Source: an uncultured Clostridia bacterium (GTDB taxonomy: Bacteria > Bacillota_A > Clostridia > TANB77 > CAG-508). Taken from it: a stretch of 8,386 nt of DNA. Where the stretch lies: NCBI GenBank assembly GCA_944393165.1, contig CALXZF010000007.1, positions 1 to 8,386 of the forward strand. The letters are read 5' to 3'. Shown here piece by piece: positions 1 through 6,812 of this stretch. The notes beneath the pieces are model-generated. The model searched no databases, was not told the origin of the DNA, and saw only the letters and a list, made by a program, of their open reading frames with translations. Position numbers and translations under genes: made by a program. Within the stretch, counting starts at the first letter, position 1. Each line of letters starts with the position of its first letter.

Positions 1-1
1 G

Positions 2-328
2 GATGAATGGATTACACATAATGGAATAGACATAGCTGCAGAGAAGACAACTGTAGTAAAAGCATCTGCAGACGGTACAGTAAAATCAATAAAAAATGAC
101 CCAAGATATGGTCTTACAGTAGTAATAGAGCATACAAATAGATTTACCAGCGTTTACTCAAATCTACTAACAGCAGAATTTGTAGAAGAAGGAGAAACAG
201 TAGAACAAGGCCAAACAATAGCAACAGTTGGAAACACAGCAACATTTGAAATAGCTGACGAATCACATCTTCACTTCGAAATATTAAAAGATAATGAAAG
301 CGTAGACCCAGAACTCTATATAAAATAA
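2..328 (+). CDS. M23/LytM-family peptidase domain protein, C-terminal part (possibly SpoIIQ-like)
   Basis: This is the 3' end of a gene that starts before the window; 108 codons and a TAA stop are visible. The fold is the M23 (LytM, lysostaphin-type) zinc metallopeptidase domain, which in active members cuts peptide cross-links of peptidoglycan outside the cytoplasmic membrane. The HxxxD zinc-binding motif is seen as HNGID (visible residues 6-10) and the HxH motif as HLH (89-91). Between them lies the usual beta-rich stretch ending in GETVEQGQTIATVG. In LytM a further active-site His sits in a YxHL motif; here the matching stretch reads VYSNL, with Asn at visible residue 54, so activity may be reduced or altered. 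The closing FEIADESHLHFEI stretch recalls clostridial SpoIIQ, the forespore membrane protein that partners SpoIIIAH during engulfment, but that is from memory. The N-terminal part that would settle membrane anchoring is missing. Family is secure; the SpoIIQ identity is tentative. Confidence 0.88.
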   Translation, partial: DEWITHNGIDIAAEKTTVVKASADGTVKSIKNDPRYGLTVVIEHTNRFTSVYSNLLTAEFVEEGETVEQGQTIATVGNTATFEIADESHLHFEILKDNESVDPELYIK

Positions 329-330
329 TT

Positions 331-417
331 TCGTTTGGGGACAGGCCTTAAAACGACAAAGTTGTCGTCAGGGGACAGGCCTTAAAACGACAAAGTTGTC
401 GCTAGGGGACAGACCTT
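331..417 (+). repeat. 34-bp-period repeat element, copy A (two units plus a partial third)
   Basis: Two identical 31-base units (337-367 and 371-401), each beginning GGGGACAGGCC and ending with the near-palindrome CGACAAAGTTGTCG, are separated by 3 bases. A partial third unit, GGGGACAGACCTT, starts at 405, so the period is exactly 34. The element begins two bases after the stop codon of the peptidase gene. An inverted copy with one unit fewer, but the same two end sequences, lies at 6813-6865. The GGGGACAGGCC motif followed by a small palindrome resembles REP-type elements moved by RAYT (Y1/IS200-like) transposases, but no such gene is in the window, so that link is inference. Confidence 0.85.
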
Positions 418-498
418 GATACAATAAAGAAAGGCGTTTTTATGACAAAAGCGAAACAATAGAAGCAGGTGTGTCTGTGACAAAAAAATAATATTTTT

Positions 499-532
499 AA
501 AATCAAGCATAATCATGTTATGCTTGATTTTT
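499..532 (+). terminator. Terminator-like hairpin, possibly bidirectional
   Basis: A perfect 14-bp stem pairs 499-512 (AAAATCAAGCATAA) with 518-531 (TTATGCTTGATTTT) around the 5-base loop TCATG. The stem's right arm ends in a run of five T (528-532), as in an A-tract/U-tract intrinsic terminator. It is the first good terminator after the peptidase gene, 170 bases past its stop, so it probably ends that transcript. The left-hand A run means it could also act weakly on the minus strand. Confidence 0.6.
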
Positions 533-544
533 GACTCTATAACT

Positions 545-801
545 GTTACAAGTAGCTTAGTTATAATAAGTAAGCTGGTGAACAATAACCTATAACTTGT
601 CACAATTCACGGCCATTCTTGTGACAAAGCAGTGTATATTTTGTATTTTCTGTTTTGGCCCTTTGGCATCGTACAAACTGTATAAACTCCACAAAAGTGC
701 CGTTAACAGTTTGTAAACTTGTCGGTCCCCACCTTTAGCGCTCAAACAGAAATAAAAAATATACACAGCTTTGCTAATCAATATCAGCTGTAAATTGTAA
801 C
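545..801. other. Nested inverted-repeat region of unknown nature (structured RNA or MITE-like)
   Basis: This non-coding stretch is densely folded. An outer pair GTTACAA (545-551) / TTGTAAC (795-801) encloses a hairpin AGCTTA/TAAGCT (554-559/571-576), a second hairpin TTGTCACAA/TTGTGACAA (597-605/619-627), and a long imperfect inverted repeat (625-654/744-773). The long repeat encloses a perfect 10-bp pair TACAAACTGT/ACAGTTTGTA (672-681/706-715). No reading frame with a ribosome binding site is visible on either strand. The arrangement would suit a multi-branched non-coding RNA or a small palindromic mobile element. I do not recognise a known RNA family in it, and I found no target-site duplication at the ends of the long repeat. 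The outer 7-bp pair could be chance. Confidence 0.4.
625..773. repeat. 149-bp imperfect palindrome with about 30-bp arms
   Basis: The left arm starts CAAAGCAGTGTATATTTTG (625 onward) and runs to about 654. The right arm, 744-773, reads on the reverse strand CAAAGCTGTGTATATTTTT and onward. The arms differ by two substitutions and one single-base indel and both end in CTGTTT. The 89-base interior carries a perfect 10-bp inverted repeat (672-681/706-715) with a 24-base loop. The arms are far too long and similar to be chance, even in AT-rich DNA. The bases just outside the arms do not match each other, so there is no visible target-site duplication. Confidence 0.7.
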
Positions 802-840
802 TATAACATTCCTTATAAAGAAAAAAAGTTAAATAAAATG

Positions 841-869
841 TAGAAATAAGTATATTAATGTGATAAGAT
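841..869 (+). promoter_or_regulatory. Possible promoter for the membrane glycosyltransferase gene
   Basis: TAGAAA (841-846) and TAAGAT (864-869) lie 17 bases apart, each matching four of six positions of the sigma-A consensus. A TG one base before the -10 box (861-862) adds an extended -10 feature. Transcription would begin near 876, leaving a leader of about 50 bases before the ATG at 925. The match is modest and other AT-rich choices exist nearby. Confidence 0.3.
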
Positions 870-924
870 TAGCATGTAATTTTACAAGAAGTAAAAAGGA
901 AAATGAGAGGGATGCGGTAAAAAA

Positions 925-2451
925 ATGAATGATGATAATAAACAAGAATCGACGGCATTGAAAAAATACATACATATTGGAATAAAAAACAAAGAAGAAA
1001 TATTTGTTTTTGGGATAATTTTAATGATTTGCACAATATTATGTAGTCCACTTTTACAGATGCATATAGCATCTGATACATATAATTTTATGGATTTGGG
1101 ATATTTTGAATATCCGAGCCAATATTTTTTGAAGGATGCAAGAATAATATCAACTATTGTTTCATATCTTGGAGGAATTTTAAATTTACCATATGAATTT
1201 TTTATCATTTCTATGGAAATATTAGCAGTTGTGATTTCTGCTTTTTCTGTATATTTTATTTACAAAACCGTAAAAGAAAAAATTAATATTTCAAGTATAT
1301 GGACAAAAGCTTTAATAATAATGGCGAGTTTTATTTTGATATTTAATTGCATGTCGTTAGAATACTTACTATATGCAGAATGTAGCGTCATGTGCTTGAG
1401 TGTACTACTAAGTGTATTAGCAGCAAGAATCTTTTCGGGAGAATCAAAACATAAATACATCAAAGCATTGATTTTGGTGATTATAGCTACATTTTGCTAT
1501 CAAGGAGCGGTGAACATATTTCTACTATTAACTGTGCTTTTTATGTTTATTGCTAGAGATAAAAGAACAACAAAAGAGCTTATTAAACAGACTCTTATGG
1601 CGTGCAGTATAATTATAATTTCATACATAATAAATATAGTTAGCATATATGTTATAAACATGGCATTAGGAACAGACCAAAGCAGAATTGGCGGAGGAAT
1701 TATTGCTAATTTAAAAAAATTTAGACTTATCATGGATTATGTAATAAAAAGCACACTAATATATAATTATAATTTGTGGCCAACAGGAATAATCTTAATA
1801 TTTATTGCCATTTCTATAGTGATTTTGCTATTCCAGAAAAAGGAAACAGAGCTTTTAGTTAAATACATTATAATTGTTTTGCTTTCTTTGGGAATTTGCA
1901 TAGCACCAATATTTTTTATGCAGAGTCCTTCAATGGAGCCAAGAATGGCGATGTCAATAGGTGCAATTGTAGGAATGTCATTGATTTTTTTAGCTAGCCT
2001 AGAGACAAAAAATAGCATAATATCAAGTGTGATTTCAATATTGATAGTAGCTACCTTTCTGTATAATTCAATTAACACAGTACAAATATATACAGCACAT
2101 ATTGCTACAAATAAAATAGATGCAAATATGGGGATAGCAATCAAATATAAAATAGAAGAATATGAAAAAGAAACTGGGAATACAGTATCAAAAGTAGCAT
2201 ATTGGCGAGATGCTAGTCATAGAGATTTTCATTATGGTTGGGATAAGAAATTTTCATCTTTTGTACAAAGAGCATTTGACAATTATTACTGTATTGTAGA
2301 GGCTCTAAATTATTATTGTGATAGGAAATTTGAGAGGACTACAATGGATGGAGAAATATATAAAGAATATTTTGAAGGAAAAAATTGGGAAGCATATTCA
2401 GATGAGCAATTGGTATTTGTTGGAGACACAATGTATTTATGCACATATTGA
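925..2451 (+). CDS. Polytopic membrane protein, GtrII-like GT-C glycosyltransferase
   Basis: A 508-residue integral membrane protein. A cytoplasmic start rich in Lys and Glu is followed by a first membrane helix (about 25-44), then a non-cytoplasmic loop with D51, D57 and the motif YFLKDARIIS (D71, R73), and about nine further helices up to residue 390. A soluble C-terminal tail of about 120 residues begins near IATNKIDANMG. An acidic residue soon after helix 1, a YFLxDxR-like segment, a YQ inside a later helix (192-193), and an EEYEKETGN-type tail are features I associate with the GtrII family (Glucos_trans_II). Those enzymes move sugars from a lipid carrier to surface polysaccharide or O-antigen outside the membrane. 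The acceptor is unknown and no cell-wall gene lies beside it. The ATG at 925 is preceded by GAGAGG at 905-910, a wide 14-base gap, so initiation may be inefficient. The stop lies inside a hairpin and 65 bases before addA. Membrane topology is certain; family assignment is moderately sure. Confidence 0.85.
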   Translation: MNDDNKQESTALKKYIHIGIKNKEEIFVFGIILMICTILCSPLLQMHIASDTYNFMDLGYFEYPSQYFLKDARIISTIVSYLGGILNLPYEFFIISMEILAVVISAFSVYFIYKTVKEKINISSIWTKALIIMASFILIFNCMSLEYLLYAECSVMCLSVLLSVLAARIFSGESKHKYIKALILVIIATFCYQGAVNIFLLLTVLFMFIARDKRTTKELIKQTLMACSIIIISYIINIVSIYVINMALGTDQSRIGGGIIANLKKFRLIMDYVIKSTLIYNYNLWPTGIILIFIAISIVILLFQKKETELLVKYIIIVLLSLGICIAPIFFMQSPSMEPRMAMSIGAIVGMSLIFLASLETKNSIISSVISILIVATFLYNSINTVQIYTAHIATNKIDANMGIAIKYKIEEYEKETGNTVSKVAYWRDASHRDFHYGWDKKFSSFVQRAFDNYYCIVEALNYYCDRKFERTTMDGEIYKEYFEGKNWEAYSDEQLVFVGDTMYLCTY

Positions 2452-2482
2452 TACAAAAAAGGTAGATGTTTTTGTATCAATA
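2446..2482 (+). other. Perfect 14-bp hairpin overlapping the stop codon of the preceding gene
   Basis: TATTGATACAAAAA (2446-2459) pairs perfectly with TTTTTGTATCAATA (2469-2482) around a 9-base loop. The left arm contains the TGA stop (2449-2451) of the membrane-protein gene. No T run follows the right arm, so it is not a standard intrinsic terminator. It could protect or process the 3' end of the upstream message, or partly separate it from addA, whose ribosome binding site starts 24 bases later. Confidence 0.5.
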
Positions 2483-2505
2483 CGCTTGCCCCAAATGTAT
2501 TAAAT

Positions 2506-2511
2506 AGGAGG
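2506..2511 (+). promoter_or_regulatory. Ribosome binding site fixing the addA start at 2517
   Basis: A perfect AGGAGG lies five bases before the ATG at 2517. This start gives the AddA N-terminus MDWTNEQKQAI, which carries the conserved Q-motif glutamine. It therefore shows that the alternative TTG at 2575 in the downstream frame, which has no ribosome binding site, is not the original start. Confidence 0.85.
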
Positions 2512-2516
2512 AAAAA

Positions 2517-5500
2517 ATGGACTGGACAAATGAGCAAAAACAAGCAATTTATGAAAATGGAAATAATATATTAGTTGCTGCTGCTGCACGGAAGCGGAAA
2601 AACGGCTGTATTAGTAGAAAGAATAATTAACAAAGTGATTAATGAAGATGTAGATATAGATAAAATTTTGGTAGTTACTTTTACCAATGCGGCTGCAAGT
2701 GAGATGAGAGAAAGAATTTTAGATGCAATATACAAAAAGCTTGAAGAAAATCCGGATAATATAAAACTTCAAAGACAGATTACATTATTAAATAAGGCAA
2801 GTATTTGTACAATCCATTCATTTTGTTTAGATGTTATAAGAAATAATTTTTATGAAATAGATACATCTGCAAATTTTCGAATTGGAGACACCGAAGAAAT
2901 AGAAATGCTAAAAAATGATGTGCTAGAAGATTTATTTGAAGAAAAGTATATGGAGAATGACTCGGGTTTTATAAAGTTAATTGAAACATATACAGATTAT
3001 ATAGGAGATGAAAAGTTACAGGAATTGATTCTGGGTATATATAAATATATCCAGAGTAATCCTTTCCCTGAAAAATGGGTAAACGAAAAAGTAAATGATT
3101 TTAACATTGATGTAAACGAAGATTTTTCTAATACAGTATGGGGAAAGGTTATATTAGACGATGTTAAAACAGACATAGAAACAATGGTATTGAAACTTGA
3201 AAACATTAAAAGTGAAACACTCAAATTTACTGAATTAGATAAGTTTTCAGGCGTCTTACAAGAAGATATTAACAACTTAAAGAGCGTAAAGTTGGACTCA
3301 TGGAATAATGCGTATGAAACGATTAATTCAATTTCTTGGAGCAAGTGGCCTACAGATAAAAAGGTGACTTTGGATTTAAAAAATGAAGCAAAAGAAATTA
3401 GAGATAAAATAAAGAAAGACTTTAATGCACTTGATGTGAAGTATACCTCAAAAGAAGCAAATGAAGACATAGCAAGCATGTATCCAATATTGGATGAATT
3501 AAGAAAAATGATTATTGAATTTTCTAAAAAATATGCTGAAGCAAAAAGAGAAAGAAATATTATAGATTTTAACGATATAGAGCATTTTGCTTTGAAGATT
3601 TTAGTTAATGAAAATGAAAGCATGTCTGAGGTAGCAAAAAAATATCAAGCAAAGTTTGAAGAAATATTGATTGATGAATATCAGGATAGTAACTTAGTAC
3701 AAGAGAAAATATTAACAAGCATTTCTAGAGGTAATAATATTTTTATGGTTGGAGATGTAAAACAAAGTATATACAAGTTTAGACAAGCTAGACCTGAATT
3801 GTTTTTAGAGAAATATTCTACATATGGCTTGAAAAGTGAACAAAATGTGGAAAAGCCAGGAATAAAAATCCAATTATTTAAGAATTTTAGAAGCAGAAAG
3901 AATGTATTGGACATAACAAACTTGGTATTTGAAGATATAATGAGCAAAAAGCTTGGAAATGTGGAATACAATCAAGACGAGTATTTAAATTATGGGGCAA
4001 ATTATCCTGAAACTGAAGACAATAGCAATATTGCAGGAATTGCAGAGCTCAATATTATTGATTTAAAAGAAAAAGATGATGAGTTTGAAGAAGAAGAAAC
4101 AGAAAGAATTGAAGATTCTGTTTTGGAGGCGAGATTTGTTGCAAAAAAGATACAAAATTTATTAAATAGCGATTATCAGGTTTATGACAGGAAAGCAGGA
4201 TATAGAAAAATCAAGGCAAAAGATATATGTGTATTATTAAGGGCAACTTCTGTATTAGCACCAATTTACGAAAAAGAGATTGCAGAACTTAATATACCAG
4301 TGTTTAGTGACTCATCAAGCACATATTTAGAATCAATGGAAGTAGAAACGATTATGTCGCTTTTAAAAGTAATTGATAATCCTATGCAAGATATCCCTCT
4401 TGTTACAGTACTAAGGTCGAATATTTTTGGATTTACCGACAATGATTTGATAGAGATACGCTTGTGTGACAAAAAATGCCCATTTTATGAATCTATGTTA
4501 AAAGCAAGACTAAGTGCAAACAACGAGTTGAGACATAAGATAGATGTTACAATTGAAAAATTGGAAAAGTGGAAAAAAGAAGAAGAATATACTCCATTAA
4601 ATGAACTTATATGGAAAATATATCTAGATACTGGATTTTTGAATTATGTAAGCTTGCTTCCAAATGGCAATTTAAGACAAGCAAATTTAAAGATGCTTTT
4701 TGAAAAAGCGAAACAGTATGAGAAGGCAAGTTTTAAGGGATTATTTAACTTTATAAATTTTATAGATAAAGTAAAAACAAGTAGTGGAGATTTATCTTCA
4801 GCCAAGATAATAGGAGAAAATGATGATGTTGTAAGGATTATGAGCATCCATAAAAGTAAAGGACTAGAGTTTCCGGTGGTGTTTTTAGCAAGTACTGGTA
4901 AAAAATTCAACTTGAGAGATTTGAACACGCCAATATTATTACATCAAGATATTGGATTTGGACCACAATTTATAGATTCAGAGAAAAGAATAGAGTATGC
5001 TACTCTAGCAAAAGAAGCAATAAGAATTGCAGCTAGGAAAGAAACTATTTCAGAGGAAATGAGAGTTTTGTATGTAGCACTTACCCGTGCAAAAGAAAAG
5101 CTTGTTATAACAGGAATGAGTAGAGACATAGAAAAAGCATTGAAAGATAAAGAAAAAATGCTTGATATGTTAAAAAAGAATGAGATTGATTTGGTCAATG
5201 CCGAAAATTCTATGGGACGAAGCTTAAAGATACATGAAAACATAGTGGGAAAATATACATCATACTTAGATTGGCTAGAGTTAGTATATCAGTATAATAA
5301 GGAAAGCAAAATCGAGAATGTAATAGATTTACAAATTTATGATAAAAATAATTTAACAAAGGAGTTGCAAAAAACAGATAGTGAGGAAATAAATACAGAA
5401 GATATAATTAGGAACAAAGCTTTGGAAATTAATGATGAATCAAGTAAAATAGCAGAAATAAAAGAAAAATTAAGTTGGAAGTACCAATTTATTGCATCTG

Positions 5501-6147
5501 CACAAATTCCAACAAAGACATCTGTGACTAAACTCAAAGAATTAGAAATGGAAAATGATATTGATGATTTGATAAATATGGCTCGTAATAAAGAAAAGGC
5601 ACATATTAATTTGACTGCAAAACCAAAGTTTATAGAAGAAACACATAAGCTGACAGCAGCACAAAAAGGAACATTAATACATTTATGCATACAAAAACTT
5701 GACGAAGAAAAAGAATATACTAGAGAAGATATAGAAAGATTTATAGAGGATTTATGTAAAAACAACGTTGTTTCGAAAATAGAAGCAGAAAATATTAATG
5801 TTGATATATTGTACAAATATACAAACTCTTTATTATGGAAAGATTTGAAAGACGCAAAGGAAATTCATAAGGAAGAGCCATTTTACATTAATGTTCCTGC
5901 TACTAAAATATATGATGAAGCGGAACAAAATGAGATGATACTTGTGCAAGGAATTATAGATTTGTATTACATAGATAAAGAGGGAAGATTAATATTAGTA
6001 GATTTTAAGACAGATTATGTACCTGGGGGAGATGTAAGCAAATTAGAAGAAAAATATAGAGTACAACTAGAGCTATATAAAGAGGCTCTGGAATCTGCAA
6101 CGGGAAAAAGGGTTGACAAAGCAATGATTTGGGCACTTAATAATTAA
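2517..6147 (+). CDS. addA: ATP-dependent helicase/nuclease subunit A (AddA), with an apparent frameshift
   Basis: AddA is the helicase and 3'-strand nuclease subunit of AddAB, which resects double-strand breaks to a Chi-like site and prepares them for RecA. Skipping base 2589, the protein has 1209 residues, the usual AddA length. UvrD-type helicase motifs follow in order: Q motif WTNEQ (3-7), Walker A GSGKT (25-29), Ia VTFTNAAA (53-60), Ib TIHSF (98-102), Walker B LIDEYQD (384-390), III GDVKQSIYKFR (412-422), IV FKNFRSRK (454-461), V SIHKSKGLEF (776-785) and VI YVALTRAKEK (852-861). The C-terminal nuclease shows GIID (1145-1148), VDFKTD (1161-1166) and VQLELY (1182-1187). As given, the frame that starts at 2517 stops at 2628-2630 after 37 codons, because C2589 is extra. 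An open frame with a TTG at 2575 continues to 6147 but lacks the Q motif. addB, normally just upstream, is replaced by a membrane glycosyltransferase gene. Identity is certain; whether the break is real or a sequencing error is not. Confidence 0.95.
2586..2607 (+). other. addA: Frameshift point in addA at the Walker A motif
   Basis: From the ATG at 2517 the frame reads ILVAAAA and should continue GSGKTA. Instead, after GCA at 2586-2588, an extra C at 2589 gives CGG AAG CGG and a stop at 2628-2630. Removing that C restores GGA AGC GGA AAA ACG GCT exactly. The site follows a GCTGCTGCTGCA run and is not in a homopolymer. A 37-residue peptide is the only product of normal initiation. Confidence 0.9.
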
Positions 6148-6180
6148 CTGGGAAATGGATGCAACATAGTTGTTAATAGT

Positions 6181-6213
6181 TATTGAGCAATTGTACTTGC
6201 TTGCAATATTTTT
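6181..6213 (+). terminator. Probable intrinsic terminator of addA
   Basis: TATTGAGCAA (6181-6190) pairs with TTGCT (6197-6201) and CAATA (6204-6208) across a 6-base loop and a 2-base bulge, followed directly by five T (6209-6213). It lies 34 bases past the addA stop on the correct strand. The bulged, AT-rich stem makes it of moderate strength. Confidence 0.5.
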
Positions 6214-6249
6214 AAATTAGTGTGTAAAAATAAGAAACAGGGAGAAAAA

Positions 6250-6289
6250 TCAAGCAAACAGTCGAATTTTGTCGACTTGTTTTGCTTGA
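6250..6289. other. Inverted repeat overlapping the -35 box of the small-gene promoter
   Basis: The left arm 6250-6265 (TCAAGCAAACAGTCGA) pairs with 6272-6289 around a 6-base loop, with two single-T bulges (6278 and 6283). Five A (6245-6249) precede it, so on the minus strand the stem is followed by five T, as in an intrinsic terminator for minus-strand transcription. The right arm shares bases 6286-6289 with the -35 box of the next gene, so the repeat could also be a regulator binding site. Both roles are inferred. Confidence 0.5.
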
Positions 6290-6314
6290 AAAATATATAA
6301 CTTCGTGTTACAAT
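6286..6314 (+). promoter_or_regulatory. Sigma-A-type promoter for the small coiled-coil gene
   Basis: TTGAAA (6286-6291) and TACAAT (6309-6314) are separated by exactly 17 bases, matching five of six consensus positions each. Transcription would start near 6321, about 30 bases before the ATG at 6351. With a terminator-like stem after addA, this suggests the small gene is its own transcription unit. Confidence 0.65.
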
Positions 6315-6350
6315 TCTATCTATAAAATTATACGAAAGGAGGTAAGTATT

Positions 6351-6686
6351 ATGGAAAAAGAATTCATGGAAAAGGTCTTAACTAAACTAGACAAGGAATT
6401 CGAAGGAATTGCAAATAACTTTAAAATGGTTAATGCAAAGTTAGATAAACACGATAAAGAGTTTAGAGACCTAGAGAGATATTGGTTTGTCTTTGAAGAC
6501 AAAGTTACAACCGAATTGCCAGCATTATTTGACGGTTATAGTGCTAATATAGAAAAAAGCACTGAAATTGAATTCAGACAAAATGCTACTGAGAAAAAAG
6601 TAGAACTTGATTCATTGAGAATTTCAATTCTAGAAGACAATTTTAAAAAACATGACGAGCAATTGAGTAAATTGCTGGCTGAATAA
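6351..6686 (+). CDS. Small charged, probably coiled-coil protein of unknown function
   Basis: The protein has 111 residues and no signal peptide or membrane segment. I do not recognise a named function. Residues 1-43 and about 68-111 are rich in Lys, Glu, Asp and Leu with heptad-like spacing (MVNAKLDKHDKEFRDLERY, then KKVELDSLRISILEDNFKKH), which suggests two helical coiled-coil stretches. They flank a middle segment FEDKVTTELPALFDGYSAN (about 48-66). An ALFDGY centre between coiled coils recalls short uncharacterised proteins common in clostridial genomes; this is from memory. The ATG at 6351 is chosen because AGGAGGT (6338-6344) sits seven bases upstream; an in-frame TTG at 6282 would place translation before the promoter's likely start point. 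It has its own promoter and a hairpin just after the stop. It could be an oligomerising or scaffold protein, but nothing around it shows a partner. Confidence 0.85.
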   Translation: MEKEFMEKVLTKLDKEFEGIANNFKMVNAKLDKHDKEFRDLERYWFVFEDKVTTELPALFDGYSANIEKSTEIEFRQNATEKKVELDSLRISILEDNFKKHDEQLSKLLAE

Positions 6687-6696
6687 TCCATAAAAA

Positions 6697-6753
6697 TGAA
6701 ATGGAGTTTGCTTATGTGATTTTAATAAAATTATATAGGCAAGCTCCATTTCA
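6697..6753. terminator. Hairpin after the small gene, with a U tract only on the minus strand
   Basis: TGAAATGGAGTTTGC (6697-6711) pairs with GCAAGCTCCATTTCA (6739-6753) over 15 bp with one G-U pair. The 27-base loop contains a small ATTTT/AAAAT pair. No T run follows on the plus strand. Five A (6692-6696) precede it, giving a T run after the stem on the minus strand. It may still stop or protect the plus-strand message of the small gene, whose stop is ten bases upstream. Confidence 0.5.
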
Positions 6754-6765
6754 ATGCTTAATAAA

Positions 6766-6794
6766 TTTACAAAAAAATTTCTTTATGATATAAT
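6766..6794 (+). promoter_or_regulatory. Extended -10 promoter for dnaE
   Basis: TTTACA (6766-6771) lies 17 bases before a perfect TATAAT (6789-6794), with TG at 6786-6787 giving an extended -10. The start point would be near 6801, leaving a leader of about 94 bases before the dnaE ATG at 6895. That leader contains the inverted repeat element at 6813-6865. This is the best promoter match in the window. Confidence 0.75.
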
Positions 6795-6812
6795 TCAATT
6801 CGATGAATGGAC

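Noticed and set aside
331..417. CRISPR array
   Set aside because: The units are separated by only 3 bases and no cas genes are visible, so this is a short tandem repeat, not repeat-spacer DNA.
625..773. 6S RNA
   Set aside because: The long rod-like fold fits loosely, but I recognise none of its conserved bubble sequence and cannot support the name.
590..781. A 63-codon minus-strand open frame across the palindromic region
   Set aside because: It starts with TTG, has no ribosome binding site, and its sequence simply follows the inverted repeats, so it is not credible as a gene.
2472..2503. A separate addA promoter in the 65-base spacer
   Set aside because: TTGTAT and the nearest TATTAA are 20 bases apart, which is poor spacing; co-transcription from upstream is simpler.
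2586..2607. Programmed +1 frameshift allowing full-length AddA
   Set aside because: I see no slippery pairing option at GCA-C-GGA, no in-frame stop at the site, and no known frameshifting in AddA, so a mutation or sequence error is more likely; it is not excluded.
2997..3623. A 208-codon minus-strand open frame inside addA
   Set aside because: It lies wholly within addA on the opposite strand, its sequence is low-complexity Ser/Phe/Leu as expected from antisense of AT-rich coding DNA, and it lacks recognisable motifs.
2575..6147. Treating TTG at 2575 as the true addA start
   Set aside because: It has no Shine-Dalgarno sequence, would begin MLLLH, and would lose the Q motif. The ATG at 2517 with AGGAGG gives the conserved AddA N-terminus.
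6282..6350. A longer N-terminus for the small protein, starting from TTG at 6282
   Set aside because: This start lies upstream of the likely transcription start and inside a hairpin arm; the ATG at 6351 has a strong ribosome binding site.
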